A DNA stretch of 64,000 bases from an uncultured Schlesneria sp. (GTDB lineage Bacteria > Planctomycetota > Planctomycetia > Planctomycetales > Planctomycetaceae), in the NCBI GenBank assembly GCA_903840265.1, contig CAIMFH010000185.1, positions 1 to 64,000 of the forward strand, in the 5' to 3' direction. Positions 24,798 to 33,989 of this stretch are shown here, in pieces. Under the pieces are notes generated by a model, which saw only the letters and a program-made list of their open reading frames with translations, was not told where the DNA came from and did not search any database. The translations under genes were made by a program, and so were the position numbers. How positions within the stretch are numbered: the stretch's first letter is position 1; each line of letters starts with the position of its first letter.

Positions 24798-27743
24798 ATG
24801 TCGACCGACAATCCTAAGCCTGCCGACTCTGAGCCGACCTTGCCAGCTTCGGCGAGCAGTTCCATTGATGACGCGGTCAACACCTATCGGCTGACGATTC
24901 CATCGCCGATGGTTCTCGACCCCGATGCACCACCGGTGCTGACGCCAACGCGGCCCACGGCGAAGAAGGGGGTCAAGAAATCAAAAATCTCCGGTGCCTG
25001 GATGCTGTGGGGATACAACGCGCTCGTGTTCGTGACCAGCATCTGCGTGATGGTGCTGGAACTGACCGCGTCGAGGTTGATCGCCAAGACGGTCGGTTCG
25101 TCGCTGTATACGTGGACCAGTGTGATTGGTGTCGTCCTGGCGGGAATCACCCTGGGCAACTTCCTGGGTGGGTGGCTGGCTGATCGATATGACCGCAGGA
25201 AGACGCTCGCCTGGACATATCTGTTCGGTAGCGTGTCATGTGCCAGTGTTCTGTGGTTAGACCAGATCGTGGCACCGATGTCGCGACCTGCTTATTTAAG
25301 CTGGCCGACGTGGGTGCTGACAGTCGTCGCAGCGATGTTTCTGCTCCCCTCATTGGCGCTGGGAACGATCTCGCCTTTGGTCGCGAGTATGGCATTGGCC
25401 CGCAGTTCGCGGCTTGGCGCCACCGTTGGCAATGTTTATGCGTGGGGAGCCCTTGGTTCGATTATTGGAACATTTCTGACGGGCTTCTATCTGATGGATG
25501 TGTGGGGGACTCGCACAATCATCGGCTTGACCGCAGCAACGCTGGGGGTGCTGGCCATCATTGTTGGCGGAGCCCCGCGACTGTTCCGGACGGCGGTCAT
25601 CTGCGGGTGGATGCAATTGCTGGGCTGGATCGTTCTGGCCGCGACATGCACCGAACAGGCGATGGCGTATGTGTCCGAGACTGCAGGCACCTTGACGACG
25701 ATCGCACAAACGGGGCAGCAGGCGGCAGAGACGCGGTCGCAATGGGAACAGTTCGGCACCAACTTGGGAACAAGGCTGCACGAACTGGGGCTGGCTCTCA
25801 AGCTGCGCGACGATCAAGTCGGTGCCTACTACGATGAGAGCAACTACTCGACGATCATGGTCACCGAGGGAAAGCATCGCGGGCGGCCAATCAAGCATTT
25901 GCGGTTGGATAAGCTGATTCATAGCTACTACGATGCGTCGAATCCCACGGCGTTGCACGACGAATATGAACAGATCTACGCGGCAGTCACCAAGCGGACT
26001 GCTCATCTGCTGACTCAGCCAGTGTCGCTGTCGACGAAAGCCATTCCGAGTGAACGGATCGACTCCAGTCAGTTGCCAGCCGGAACAAGCTTTGACGCGG
26101 CGACCGCGACGATGCAAGTCAATCAACCAAGTCCTGAAGTCTTCGACGCCCTGTTGTCTTTAGCACCAGAGGCGGCCTACTGGCAGGCGATCGACAAGCT
26201 CTATCAGGAGACGAACAAGCCGCTGTGGGGTGGTTTTGCTTCGACCGAATTCTCTCAGACATCCGATGAGATTGTCATTCCAGAAGATCTGCAAACCAAG
26301 ATTCGCATCGATCAGACGCTGCAGGTCATTACCGCCTATGAAGTGGTGACGCCCGAGATGCGAGACCAACTGGTGGAGGGCACGCCGACCGCCGCCTGGT
26401 TTCAAGAAGTTCAGCGGGCTCGCGGGATGTCTCAGCGAGCGACCGCGCTGTTCATGGGCGGTGGCGGGTACATCTTCCCGCGTTGGTTTTTGAAGGAGTT
26501 TCCCGGCAGTCCTCGCATCGAAGTGGCTGAACTGGACCCGGCAGTCTATCGAGCCACGATTGAATGCCTCGGACTGACTGCGGTCCAACAATCACGCATT
26601 CTCACCACGATTGGCGATGCCAGAAACCTGATCGATGACCGACTGCGAGACAATCGCGATCTGATTGCTACAGGAAAAACTCCGATTCGCTACGACTTCA
26701 TTTATGGCGACGCCTTCAACGATTTCAGTGTACCGGCTCATCTGACGACGCTGGAATTTCTGCAGAAACTGCATGATTTGCTGAACGATGATGGGGTCTT
26801 TCAAGGCAACGTCATCGACATCTATCCGCGAACGGAGTATCCCGGCACGACAAAAGGGGAGGGAGAAGTCAGCTATCACGGACCGCTTCCCGTCGGCTTG
26901 GCAAGTCGCGATTGGCCTCCGGGTCGTTACGAACCGGCAGGTCGACGGTTCGCACCGCTGGAGATTAAATCCTTCGGGAACAGCGAGTACTGGCTGCGAG
27001 TCAAGCAGACCATCGGCGCTGTCGACCAAGCTCGAATGACCAATGTCGATCTGGCAAAGGAGGCATCGGGCCCAGCGGTCAAGCCGAGGCAACCGAACGC
27101 GCCTGATTGGCAGCAGGTGATCGAAACGCTGGCCGCTCAGACTCGTCAGCAGAAATGGTTTGAAGGTTCGATCCCATCGGCGGTGGTTGCGACGGAAGGA
27201 CTGTTGGAAGCGTGGACCCCCGCCAAAGATCCGTGGGAGTTCGTCGAGTACTGTCGCCTGGGCAACAATGGGCAGTCGAGTCGATACGTGCTTGGCTTTC
27301 GCGGGATAGTGTCGACGAAGCAGGAATCGCAATTGGTCGAACTGGATCGCAACAACCGCGACTGGGTTTCGGCAGTGGGGGATGCCGCCAGGCGAACGCG
27401 TCAACCCGGACCAGGGCGTTTCCTGGGACGCTACGTGAAGACCGCGACCGCCGTCTTTCCGAATGTCTACTTGTTCAGTACCTCAGGTGCGCAACCCGGA
27501 AGTGATCGCGACACGTTTGTCATGGTCTGTTCTCGGCGACCGCTGGATCTGAAAATGCTCGGCGATACCGGAGACTGGAACAGCGATTGGTTTGCCGCCT
27601 TCGAAAAAGGGACTGGCGATACCAAACCAAAGCTGATGGGTCAGATGGACGCCGTGCTATCGCTAGCGGAAGGGCAGATCTTGACCGACGATTTCGCCCC
27701 CGTCGACAATTTGCTGCGTCCCGTGTTTGCCGATCAACAATGA
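24798..27743 (+). CDS. MFS-type membrane domain fused to spermidine synthase-like domain
   Basis: 981 residues from ATG 24798. After about 60 soluble residues come some seven or eight membrane helices (FVTSICVMVLELTASRLIAK, GVVLAGITLGNFLGGWLADR, FLLPSLALGTISPLVASMAL), the transporter-like half of fused MFS/spermidine synthases. The soluble C-terminal half contains LFMGGGGYIFPRWFL, VAELDPAVYRATIECLGL and a later YDFIYGDAFNDFSVP, the aminopropyltransferase Rossmann fold with its SAM-type pocket. A region of about 150 residues between the two halves is not recognised. Such fusions are widespread and rarely characterised; true spermidine synthesis is not assured. No polyamine genes lie nearby. 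Confidence 0.85.
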   Translation: MSTDNPKPADSEPTLPASASSSIDDAVNTYRLTIPSPMVLDPDAPPVLTPTRPTAKKGVKKSKISGAWMLWGYNALVFVTSICVMVLELTASRLIAKTVGSSLYTWTSVIGVVLAGITLGNFLGGWLADRYDRRKTLAWTYLFGSVSCASVLWLDQIVAPMSRPAYLSWPTWVLTVVAAMFLLPSLALGTISPLVASMALARSSRLGATVGNVYAWGALGSIIGTFLTGFYLMDVWGTRTIIGLTAATLGVLAIIVGGAPRLFRTAVICGWMQLLGWIVLAATCTEQAMAYVSETAGTLTTIAQTGQQAAETRSQWEQFGTNLGTRLHELGLALKLRDDQVGAYYDESNYSTIMVTEGKHRGRPIKHLRLDKLIHSYYDASNPTALHDEYEQIYAAVTKRTAHLLTQPVSLSTKAIPSERIDSSQLPAGTSFDAATATMQVNQPSPEVFDALLSLAPEAAYWQAIDKLYQETNKPLWGGFASTEFSQTSDEIVIPEDLQTKIRIDQTLQVITAYEVVTPEMRDQLVEGTPTAAWFQEVQRARGMSQRATALFMGGGGYIFPRWFLKEFPGSPRIEVAELDPAVYRATIECLGLTAVQQSRILTTIGDARNLIDDRLRDNRDLIATGKTPIRYDFIYGDAFNDFSVPAHLTTLEFLQKLHDLLNDDGVFQGNVIDIYPRTEYPGTTKGEGEVSYHGPLPVGLASRDWPPGRYEPAGRRFAPLEIKSFGNSEYWLRVKQTIGAVDQARMTNVDLAKEASGPAVKPRQPNAPDWQQVIETLAAQTRQQKWFEGSIPSAVVATEGLLEAWTPAKDPWEFVEYCRLGNNGQSSRYVLGFRGIVSTKQESQLVELDRNNRDWVSAVGDAARRTRQPGPGRFLGRYVKTATAVFPNVYLFSTSGAQPGSDRDTFVMVCSRRPLDLKMLGDTGDWNSDWFAAFEKGTGDTKPKLMGQMDAVLSLAEGQILTDDFAPVDNLLRPVFADQQ

Positions 27744-27828
27744 GATTGGCAATGATTTCCTGGAATACTCCGCGTTGATACCATGCTCGCGTGATCGGAA
27801 TCTGCCACGTCTTTAGCGAAGGGCTGCC

Positions 27829-28341
27829 ATGCCGCGCAATACTGATGAGCCTGATTCGTTCGACGAAGACAATCCCTTTATGCCGCCGGAATCGGATTTG
27901 TCTCGCGCTCGCGACGAGCTAGACCGGGAAGCAGACGCTGATGTCACAGGCTTGGTGATGCCACCGGCGATCTGTCTGCTGCTCGTGGGTTCGCTCGGGC
28001 TGGCCGCCTCGATCCTAAATATTGTTCTCGCGGTGGCGTTCGAGGCGCCCGCCGCGGATCCCAACGCTCCCCCGTTCATGCAGGGATTTCAGCGAGGTGG
28101 TTTTGGCCCGGTCGCCACCATCGTTCACAGCGGTTTTCTGCTGCTCAATTTGCTGATCGTTTTCGGCGGTGTCCAGATGCTGCGTCACAAGAATCGCACA
28201 TTGGCCATCGCCGCATCGGTGTTGGCGATGATGAATTTTGGAACGTGCTGCTGCCTGCTTGGGCTGCCGGTTGGAATCTGGAGTCTAGTCATTCTCTTGA
28301 GAGAAGATGTGACCAAAGCGTTTGATGATGCCGCCGATTAG
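27829..28341 (+). CDS. Small membrane protein, uncharacterised
   Basis: 170 residues, ATG 27829 preceded by GAAGGG at a suitable distance. An acidic N-terminus of about 40 residues (many Asp/Glu) is followed by three or four membrane helices: MPPAICLLLVGSLGLAASIL, VATIVHSGFLLLNLLIVFGG, and LAIAASVLAMMNFGTCCCLL leading into GIWSLVILL. It resembles DUF4064-like small membrane proteins of planctomycetes in layout. No catalytic motif. It is 85 bp downstream of the MFS fusion gene on the same strand, so possibly in its transcript, and convergent with the next gene. Confidence 0.72.
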   Translation: MPRNTDEPDSFDEDNPFMPPESDLSRARDELDREADADVTGLVMPPAICLLLVGSLGLAASILNIVLAVAFEAPAADPNAPPFMQGFQRGGFGPVATIVHSGFLLLNLLIVFGGVQMLRHKNRTLAIAASVLAMMNFGTCCCLLGLPVGIWSLVILLREDVTKAFDDAAD

Positions 28342-28389
28342 GTCGGTACCATGGACGTGGCTGTGAATCTCAAGTCGATCATCAATAAA

Positions 28390-28794
28390 TCACAGCGTGG
28401 GAAGCTGAATGCCGGCGATATTGAAGAGTGCCGCTGTCACGAGGCAGATCGCCGTGACCCACGCAATACGTGCGGCCCAGCGACCTGCTGTGGTATTCGG
28501 GTAGATGGAATCGTGAGGCAGAACTTCTTCGACTTGTTCCAGTGCGACCAGCACGCCGTCGCCTTTTGACTCCTGCCGAGTAACTCGAACGATGTAACTC
28601 AGGCCACGAAACTTCAAGTGCGCCAACGGGTCAGCCAAGGCGTCCGAGAGCGGTTCCGGGACCATGACCGCAAAGCTTCCCAGCGACAATTCGACCATCT
28701 GACAAGCAATCTTGCGGCCCGAGACCACCAGCACGGCCGATGTCTGCACCGTCTCATGCTTGCAGCGGGAATAGAGTCGTTGATTCAGCAACAT
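28390..28794 (-). CDS. Small PilZ-like protein with C-terminal membrane helix
   Basis: 134 residues, ATG 28794. The first 95 residues form a beta-rich domain: VLVVSGRKIACQMVELSLGS, then FRGLSYIVRVTRQESKGDGV. The order of strands and the ELSLGSF step resemble the D-x-S-x-x-G part of PilZ domains, but the N-terminal RxxxR that binds cyclic di-GMP is not clear, so ligand binding is doubtful. One membrane helix (WVTAICLVTAALFNIAGI) closes the protein, an unusual order for PilZ. It lies downstream of the AAA+ ATPase gene on the same strand. I regard the gene as real and the PilZ call as tentative. Confidence 0.6.
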   Translation of the reverse strand: MLLNQRLYSRCKHETVQTSAVLVVSGRKIACQMVELSLGSFAVMVPEPLSDALADPLAHLKFRGLSYIVRVTRQESKGDGVLVALEQVEEVLPHDSIYPNTTAGRWAARIAWVTAICLVTAALFNIAGIQLPTL

Positions 28795-28972
28795 GAAGTT
28801 TCAAAACAAGAGGACAGGTACAGATCATCAGACAACTAGTGGTGATTTACCTCGTCGATCACTTGGTCCCAGTCCGAACTTTCACCGATGCCCCGGAATC
28901 AGCCACCTGTGGTTGGGGCTGTATCGAAAATTCCGGAGATACCGTCGGCGATTGTGTTCACTGATGTCTCTG

Positions 28973-30400
28973 TCAGCCGTAAGTGGATGAGCGTGTTTTC
29001 CGCGTTCGGTTCAAGCGATTGTGGCTGTGCAGTCCCTGCAGCAGGAATTCGGCAACGCTGGCGAGCAACCCTTCGGACGACGCCCCGCGAGCCTCGCCCG
29101 TGTCCAATGTCGCCGCGATCTGGTCCAGTTGAGTCCGGAAGCCGCGAATGGCGTCGACTTGCTTCAAGACTTCCTTGGCCGACAGCCCATCATCCAGGTC
29201 AAGCGTTTTGCCCCCTTCGAAGAATTCGACCACGTTGCGGAACTGTTTTGGATTCAAATCGTGAAGATCGAACACGGCTTTGACCGCTTCATCGATTAAG
29301 CGTTCGATTAGCCGATCCTCCTGACCGGGCTCGTCGCTCATCGTCAGTTCCAGCTTGCCGCGGGAACTGGCTTCCAGATGCCACAGATCGCTGGGCCGTG
29401 CGACCGCGATGGTTTCACCGGCAATGGCACCTCGCCGCTCGGCCGACGAGATCAGGTTTTCGTAGTTCGCGATCGACATGCGCACACTGACCCCCGACGC
29501 CTGATTGACGTGCGGGCTGTTGCGAGCCAGTCGTGATGTCTCTTCGACAACTTCCTGCAGAAATGTCGGCACCACGACTTTGACGCCGTCTTCGCGAGCG
29601 GTCCAGGCGTTGTCGGACGTGATCTTCATCCCCAACTCGCGAGTGGTGGGGTAGTGGGTTCGAATGACCGAGCCGATGCGGTCTTTCAGTGGCGTGACGA
29701 TGCGGCCGCGATTGGTATAGTCCTCGGGATTCGCACTGAAGACCATGCAGACATCCAGGTTCAAGCGGATCGGAAAGCCACGAATTTGCACGTCGCGCTC
29801 TTCCAAGACATTGAATAAGCCAACTTGAATCTTGGGGCTTAAATCGGGTAGTTCATTCATGCAGAAGATGCCACGATGGCTGCGCGGGATCAGGCCGAAA
29901 TGCAGCACATCTTCACTGGACAGATGGCGGCCTTCGGCGTGCTTGACCAGATCGACCTCACCGATCAAGTCGGCGATCGTGACATCGGGGGTCGCCAGTT
30001 TCTCGTGATAGCGGTCGTCGCGGCCAATCCATTCGATTGGTGTCTGATCACCTTGCGACGCGATCAGATCGCGTGCGAATTTGGAAAGCGGTGCCAGCGG
30101 GTCATCGTGAATCTCGGATCCCGCGACAATGGGGATCGCCTCGTCCAGTAGCGTGGTCAGCATGCGCAGCATACGGGTTTTTCCCTGGCCGCGCAGTCCG
30201 AGAAACAGAATATCGTGCTGCGACAAAATTGCATTTTGAATCTGCGGGATGACCGTTTCTTCGTAACCCAGAATGCCTGGAAACAGCGGCTGTTTGTTCC
30301 GCAGTTTGGTCAACAGATTGCGTCGAAGTTCGTGTTTGACCGGAGTCGAGCGGTAGCCGGATTCGCGAAGTTCGCGCAACGTTTTCGGTCGATCAGACAT
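28973..30400 (-). CDS. ChlI/MoxR-type AAA+ ATPase
   Basis: 475 residues, ATG 30400. Walker A GLRGQGKTR at about 68-76; Walker B region HRGIFCMNELPDL, where the usual Asp before Glu is Asn; sensor-1 region VCMVFSANPEDYTNRGRIVT; and an arginine-containing LKDRIGSVIRTHYP. The pre-sensor helix insert and order match the Mg-chelatase subunit I / MoxR group, ATPases that remodel partner proteins carrying a VWA domain. No VWA protein gene adjoins; the only VWA gene in the window is at 3078-5435. The C-terminal 100 residues contain helices and end in a basic tail (NRLNRTRKTR). The target is unknown. Confidence 0.83.
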   Translation of the reverse strand: MSDRPKTLRELRESGYRSTPVKHELRRNLLTKLRNKQPLFPGILGYEETVIPQIQNAILSQHDILFLGLRGQGKTRMLRMLTTLLDEAIPIVAGSEIHDDPLAPLSKFARDLIASQGDQTPIEWIGRDDRYHEKLATPDVTIADLIGEVDLVKHAEGRHLSSEDVLHFGLIPRSHRGIFCMNELPDLSPKIQVGLFNVLEERDVQIRGFPIRLNLDVCMVFSANPEDYTNRGRIVTPLKDRIGSVIRTHYPTTRELGMKITSDNAWTAREDGVKVVVPTFLQEVVEETSRLARNSPHVNQASGVSVRMSIANYENLISSAERRGAIAGETIAVARPSDLWHLEASSRGKLELTMSDEPGQEDRLIERLIDEAVKAVFDLHDLNPKQFRNVVEFFEGGKTLDLDDGLSAKEVLKQVDAIRGFRTQLDQIAATLDTGEARGASSEGLLASVAEFLLQGLHSHNRLNRTRKTRSSTYG

Positions 30401-30603
30401 TCGTGGAAGACTCCGTTGCCGGACGACGCCCGTTCGTCCGGCCGATTTTCTAGTGGCTCATCGCAAAGCGACTGCGCGCCGCGACAGACAAGTGTAGTCA
30501 CGCCACCTTGTGGAGACCACAGTTGAAGCGACTCAGTGGCGAATACTCGTCACAAATCGCGCTGCTCTGTCTCTCGGTCAAACAACTGTCCGACGAGGAC
30601 GGA

Positions 30604-32841
30604 TCAGTTGCCACGATTGCCACTTAGACCTTGCGCCGCCAGGCCGAACAGCGCTGTTTCCAACAGATTTCGCTCGAAGAAAGCGCCGACTGCTTCCAGG
30701 CAGGTGTATTGCAGCAGAATAAAGTCGCCGGGCTGAATCACGATTCGTTCGGACAGATCGGTCCGAGCGCGATACAAGTCGATTTTGATCGGCACCTCGC
30801 CACCGTCGGGCAGCTTACGCAGGACAATCGCAGTACTGGGGCTGATCGAGACGTCGTTGTTCAACGCGGACACGCCGCCGACGGCTCGGCTGGCACCCAT
30901 CACTCCGCGCGATTGAGCCAACGAAATCGCTTGCATAATGTCGAGGTCATAATCGCGCGGCAGCGTGTATTGTCCACCACCCAGCAGACCGCCGGTGTAG
31001 AAGACTTCCGTATCGCGAGATTCGATAAAGACGATGTCGCCGTCATAGAGGATCACGTCTTCAGGACGGATGTCGGCTGTTTCGCCAGGGCCTAGCCGGA
31101 TCGGGATGCGGATCACATGTCGGCCATCCATGGTGCCACCGCCGGTCAAGACACCATGGCCAGGGTCGAGTTCCTGAAAGCCCAGCGGAGGTCCTCCTTC
31201 GGGATTGCCGTCGGGCTGAACCGCGGGCGGTGTCCAAGGAACAAACGGTGTCGTGCCATTAGGCGACATTCCATTTGACGGAGCGCCTTGAGGTCCGGCT
31301 GGTGTCGTCGGATAGTTCGGTCCTGACGAGCCAGGATTCATCATGTTATTCGGCATGACACTATTGCTGAGTGGTGGTCCACCCGCTGGAGGTGCCGGAG
31401 GGGGAGTCCAGCCGCCGTTCGGTGTCATCGGCAGATTGTTAACGCGAGGATCCCGGAAGCGCGGATCGTTGTAGCGCGAATCGATCGGAGTCGGTCCGCC
31501 TTGATTCATTGGATTGGGATACTGCGTCTGAATAATTTGTGGATTGTATTCCAGCTGTCCGTCCGTCTGGCGCCACGAGGCAAGTCCGGACCTGTCACCG
31601 CTTTGAATGATGCTATCGCTGCGCGGTAGCCCGCCCGTTGGGGGGGCTGAGGGCGGAGTCCAACCACCGTTTGGAATCATCGGCAGATTGTTGACGCGGG
31701 GATCGCCATAACGCGGATCGTTGAGGGCCGGTGCCCCTTGATTGAATTGATTCGGATACTGTGTTTGCACAATCTGCGGCTCATACTCCAACTGCCCACC
31801 GACAGGACGATCAGACCAGATCTTGGGTGGAGCTAGCGGAGCGTTCTCGTCGACGCCAGGAGGTGCGATGTTGAGTCCGTGGCCGGGGGCCATGGGGAGC
31901 GTGCCACTCGCGTACTGAACGCGCTGGTTCGGTTGCCCGACAAAGTTCGCTTGAGTGACGTTATTGGAATTGTGATATCCCGCGTTGTCGCTGTACCCCG
32001 GCGATTGTCCACGAATGATCGGGGTTTCTGATTGCAGTCCGAGTGGCCCGATGTTTCGCAGCAGGTCCGGATTCAAGTCAGTCGGCCAGCGTGGATCGAG
32101 CGTTCCTGACTGGTTCGCCGCACGACGGCGAATGACGTAGACAGCGTTCTCGGCATCCAGGCCGGGTAAGCCGTCGGTCGCTGTGAGGGCGTTCAAAACG
32201 TCGTTGCTGTAGACGGGTAAGTTAACCACTTTGCCAGTCCCGCGTTTCACCATCCCGATGTTCACTTGGCCAAGGAACGCATTCGACTGCGGTTCGTTTC
32301 GCGAATCCTGACGGATGACCAGAACTCGATACTGCCGAGGTCGCTGCAGGTTCACCTGGACTCGATGGTAGTCTGGCTTGATCAACTGACGCGGCGTCAA
32401 ATAAGCTTGCTTGACTCGCTCTTCGGCTTCGCCCAGAGTCATGCCACGCACGTTGACAGATCCGACGAACGGCAACGAAATTGTGCCATCTTCGCGGACA
32501 GGGTAAGGCATGCCGAAGGACGGCGGTGTGTCATTGTTGATGGGGAAGTAGACCGGTGGAGGATCGGTCGATTTGCCGACGAAGCCTTCCACGTAAATCC
32601 CCAGTACGTCGCCACCATCGATGCGATGAACGAGGCTACCGGTCTTGGGATCAAGTGGCGGGGGCTGGCGCAACAGCGACAGGTCGATCGTGCGACGATT
32701 GCTGCGATCGCCAATCTTCATTTCGGTCGGAAGATAGCGCGCAGGGACGCCATGCACAGGACGGAATGCAGCGCATCCCGACTGCCAGCAGAGCAGCAGA
32801 CACAGTCCGGCGAAGAGTCTTCGCTGGGTTGAGTCTCGCAT
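30604..32841 (-). CDS. Polysaccharide export (Wza-type) lipoprotein with long Pro/Asn-rich insert
   Basis: 745 residues from ATG 32841 (the frame opens at 32922). The signal MRDSTQRRLFAGLCLLLCWQ ends in a lipobox of the type WQSGC, so it is an outer-membrane-type lipoprotein. The polysaccharide export (Poly_export) domain follows: HRIDGGDVLGIYVEGFVGKS, VREDGTISLPFVGSVNVRGM and TLGEAEERVKQAY. SLBB-like sequence appears next (VLVIRQDSR to PVYSNDVLNALTATDGLPG) and again near the C-terminus (ILYDGDIVFIESRDTEVFYT, LPRDYDLDIMQAISLAQ). Between lies about 250 residues rich in Pro, Asn, Gly and Gln, with an internal tandem duplication. It probably forms the outer channel of a capsule or exopolysaccharide exporter; no other export genes are in the window. 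Confidence 0.88.
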   Translation of the reverse strand: MRDSTQRRLFAGLCLLLCWQSGCAAFRPVHGVPARYLPTEMKIGDRSNRRTIDLSLLRQPPPLDPKTGSLVHRIDGGDVLGIYVEGFVGKSTDPPPVYFPINNDTPPSFGMPYPVREDGTISLPFVGSVNVRGMTLGEAEERVKQAYLTPRQLIKPDYHRVQVNLQRPRQYRVLVIRQDSRNEPQSNAFLGQVNIGMVKRGTGKVVNLPVYSNDVLNALTATDGLPGLDAENAVYVIRRRAANQSGTLDPRWPTDLNPDLLRNIGPLGLQSETPIIRGQSPGYSDNAGYHNSNNVTQANFVGQPNQRVQYASGTLPMAPGHGLNIAPPGVDENAPLAPPKIWSDRPVGGQLEYEPQIVQTQYPNQFNQGAPALNDPRYGDPRVNNLPMIPNGGWTPPSAPPTGGLPRSDSIIQSGDRSGLASWRQTDGQLEYNPQIIQTQYPNPMNQGGPTPIDSRYNDPRFRDPRVNNLPMTPNGGWTPPPAPPAGGPPLSNSVMPNNMMNPGSSGPNYPTTPAGPQGAPSNGMSPNGTTPFVPWTPPAVQPDGNPEGGPPLGFQELDPGHGVLTGGGTMDGRHVIRIPIRLGPGETADIRPEDVILYDGDIVFIESRDTEVFYTGGLLGGGQYTLPRDYDLDIMQAISLAQSRGVMGASRAVGGVSALNNDVSISPSTAIVLRKLPDGGEVPIKIDLYRARTDLSERIVIQPGDFILLQYTCLEAVGAFFERNLLETALFGLAAQGLSGNRGN
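31345..31797 (-). repeat. Tandem duplication inside the export lipoprotein gene
   Basis: Two neighbouring segments, coding order 31797-31597 and 31560-31345, encode alignable stretches of 67 and 72 residues. Both begin GQLEY, run through QTQYPN, RY-DPR, DPRVNNLP and PNGGWTPP-APP-GG, and end in a similar Ser-rich step. A five-residue insertion (FRDPR-like) explains the length difference. Confidence 0.85.
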
Positions 32842-33254
32842 TGCGATACGATCCTTGGAAACGGTCAGCACGATCAGCCTGATGAGCACATGCATCAACA
32901 GGCTGCGTGCGTTGTATGCCACGTGGGCAGAAGGGCGAAGCGATTTTCGTGATAGGTCATTCTAGTCTTACTGCTACATGTCAGATCGTAAGTCGATTTT
33001 GAATATCGTTTTACGTAAATATTGCGAAATCGTAATTATGTCGATGCGGCGAAGTGACGCAGTCAGAAAGTGGATGTTCGAATCCCCCTTCGGCAAGAAC
33101 TGCCTTCCCAGACAGCGCCGTGGCTAACCACGAGCCACAAATCTCCGTCTCGACGTTGTGCGGTCCGATCCGGCAACACTCGAATGGTCCAAGTCTGGTC
33201 CAGTCGCTGCGGTGGGGCGTTCGGACGTTCGTTTCCTTACGAAATGGCAGAATT

Positions 33255-33667
33255 TGTCAGTCCATGGCAGGTTTTTGGGGGGGTACCGATTTTGTCAGCG
33301 AGATGTCTAGCGAGATTTTGAGAATTGACAGTGTGACACTGACACATCGATCTGCCTCCTACGAAAAACGGCCACACCTGTAGACCCCGATTTCGGCGGT
33401 CGACACGTGTGGCCGTTGGTTACGGTCCACTGATTTTCAGTACGTGGTGGATGTTCGTTATGCCATATTTCGCGTGAGTCGAGCTAGACGGTGTTTTGGG
33501 TATTTTGCCATTTTTCGCGAAATGTCTCGTCGCTCGCGGGTGGATGCTCGCCTGCGAAGTCGACGGTCACTGACAAATTTTGACACCCCAGGACACTTTT
33601 TGACATTGGGGGACAAAACAGGCCTGTTTTTGGCGGTTTTCCTCAAAAAAGTGGATGTTTTGTGACA
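33255..33667. promoter_or_regulatory. Cluster of TGACA motifs
   Basis: TGACA occurs at 33326, 33334, 33340, 33571, 33581, 33601 and 33663 on the plus strand, and as TGTCA at 33255 and 33293. That is nine in about 410 bp, where fewer than one would be expected for random sequence. The copies at 33571, 33581 and 33601 are spaced 10 and 20 bp apart, that is, on about the same face of the helix. This looks like an operator array for an unknown regulator of one or both flanking genes. Confidence 0.4.
33367..33417. repeat. Hairpin within the divergent region
   Basis: AACGGCCACAC (33367-33377) is an exact reverse complement of GTGTGGCCGTT (33407-33417). Inside, TGTAGACC and GGTCGACA pair with one mismatch, around a CCGATTTCGG core that can itself close. 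The whole can form one long hairpin with little loop. Confidence 0.7.
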
Positions 33668-33740
33668 GATCGATGTTTCGGAGAGCATGAGGAGTTGGGC
33701 TGTGTTGGAACGCACTCTTCTTAGGCCGAATGGGCTGGCC

Positions 33741-33829
33741 CTTCAGGCCTCAAGCAGGCTTATCTGTGGGCTAATTTCCAGGGCCGAAGGGCCCTGGCTG
33801 GGCAAAGTGCCGGCCCTTTGGGCCTGAAG
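33741..33829. repeat. Nested GC-rich palindrome upstream of DUF1501 gene
   Basis: The outer arms CTTCAGGCC (33741-33749) and GGCCTGAAG (33821-33829) enclose a perfect inner hairpin, CCAGGGCC-GAAG-GGCCCTGG-type, at 33778-33797 (8-bp stem, four-base loop). Many further GGCC/GGGC steps allow alternative pairings. It ends 160 bp before the DUF1501 start. Confidence 0.65.
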
Positions 33830-33989
33830 ACAATGGCTCGGAGATCATGAGGACCGAGGGATCGCCGTTCGCCGGAAAGGTGTACGCAATTTCCTGCGCG
33901 ACTCCACCTACTTATAGACCGATGTTGATGCACGGGGCTGATTCGGTCACAATCTGCGGACATGATTCCGCCGCATTGAGGGTCAGCCG

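Larger units (their letters stand above)
32842..33989. other. Large divergent non-coding region
   Basis: About 1.15 kb between the export lipoprotein gene (minus) and the first DUF1501 gene (plus). None of the short open frames has a plausible start, composition or product. The first 120 bp next to the lipoprotein gene are A/T-rich and contain the palindrome TTACGTAA near 33010-33020, a likely promoter area. The rest holds clustered TGACA motifs, four GTGGATG repeats (33071, 33447, 33540, 33651; the first two share GTGGATGTTCG), and two hairpin elements listed separately. Confidence 0.6.

Noticed and set aside
33071-33095. GTTCGAATCCCCC, another tRNA-like T arm
   Set aside because: The preceding bases do not pair with the CCCCC to form a T stem, and no other tRNA arms are found.
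33444-33665. Short open frame of 73 codons in the large divergent region
   Set aside because: Arg/Phe-rich sequence, no start signal, no domain, and it spans the TGACA motifs and repeats; treated as non-coding.
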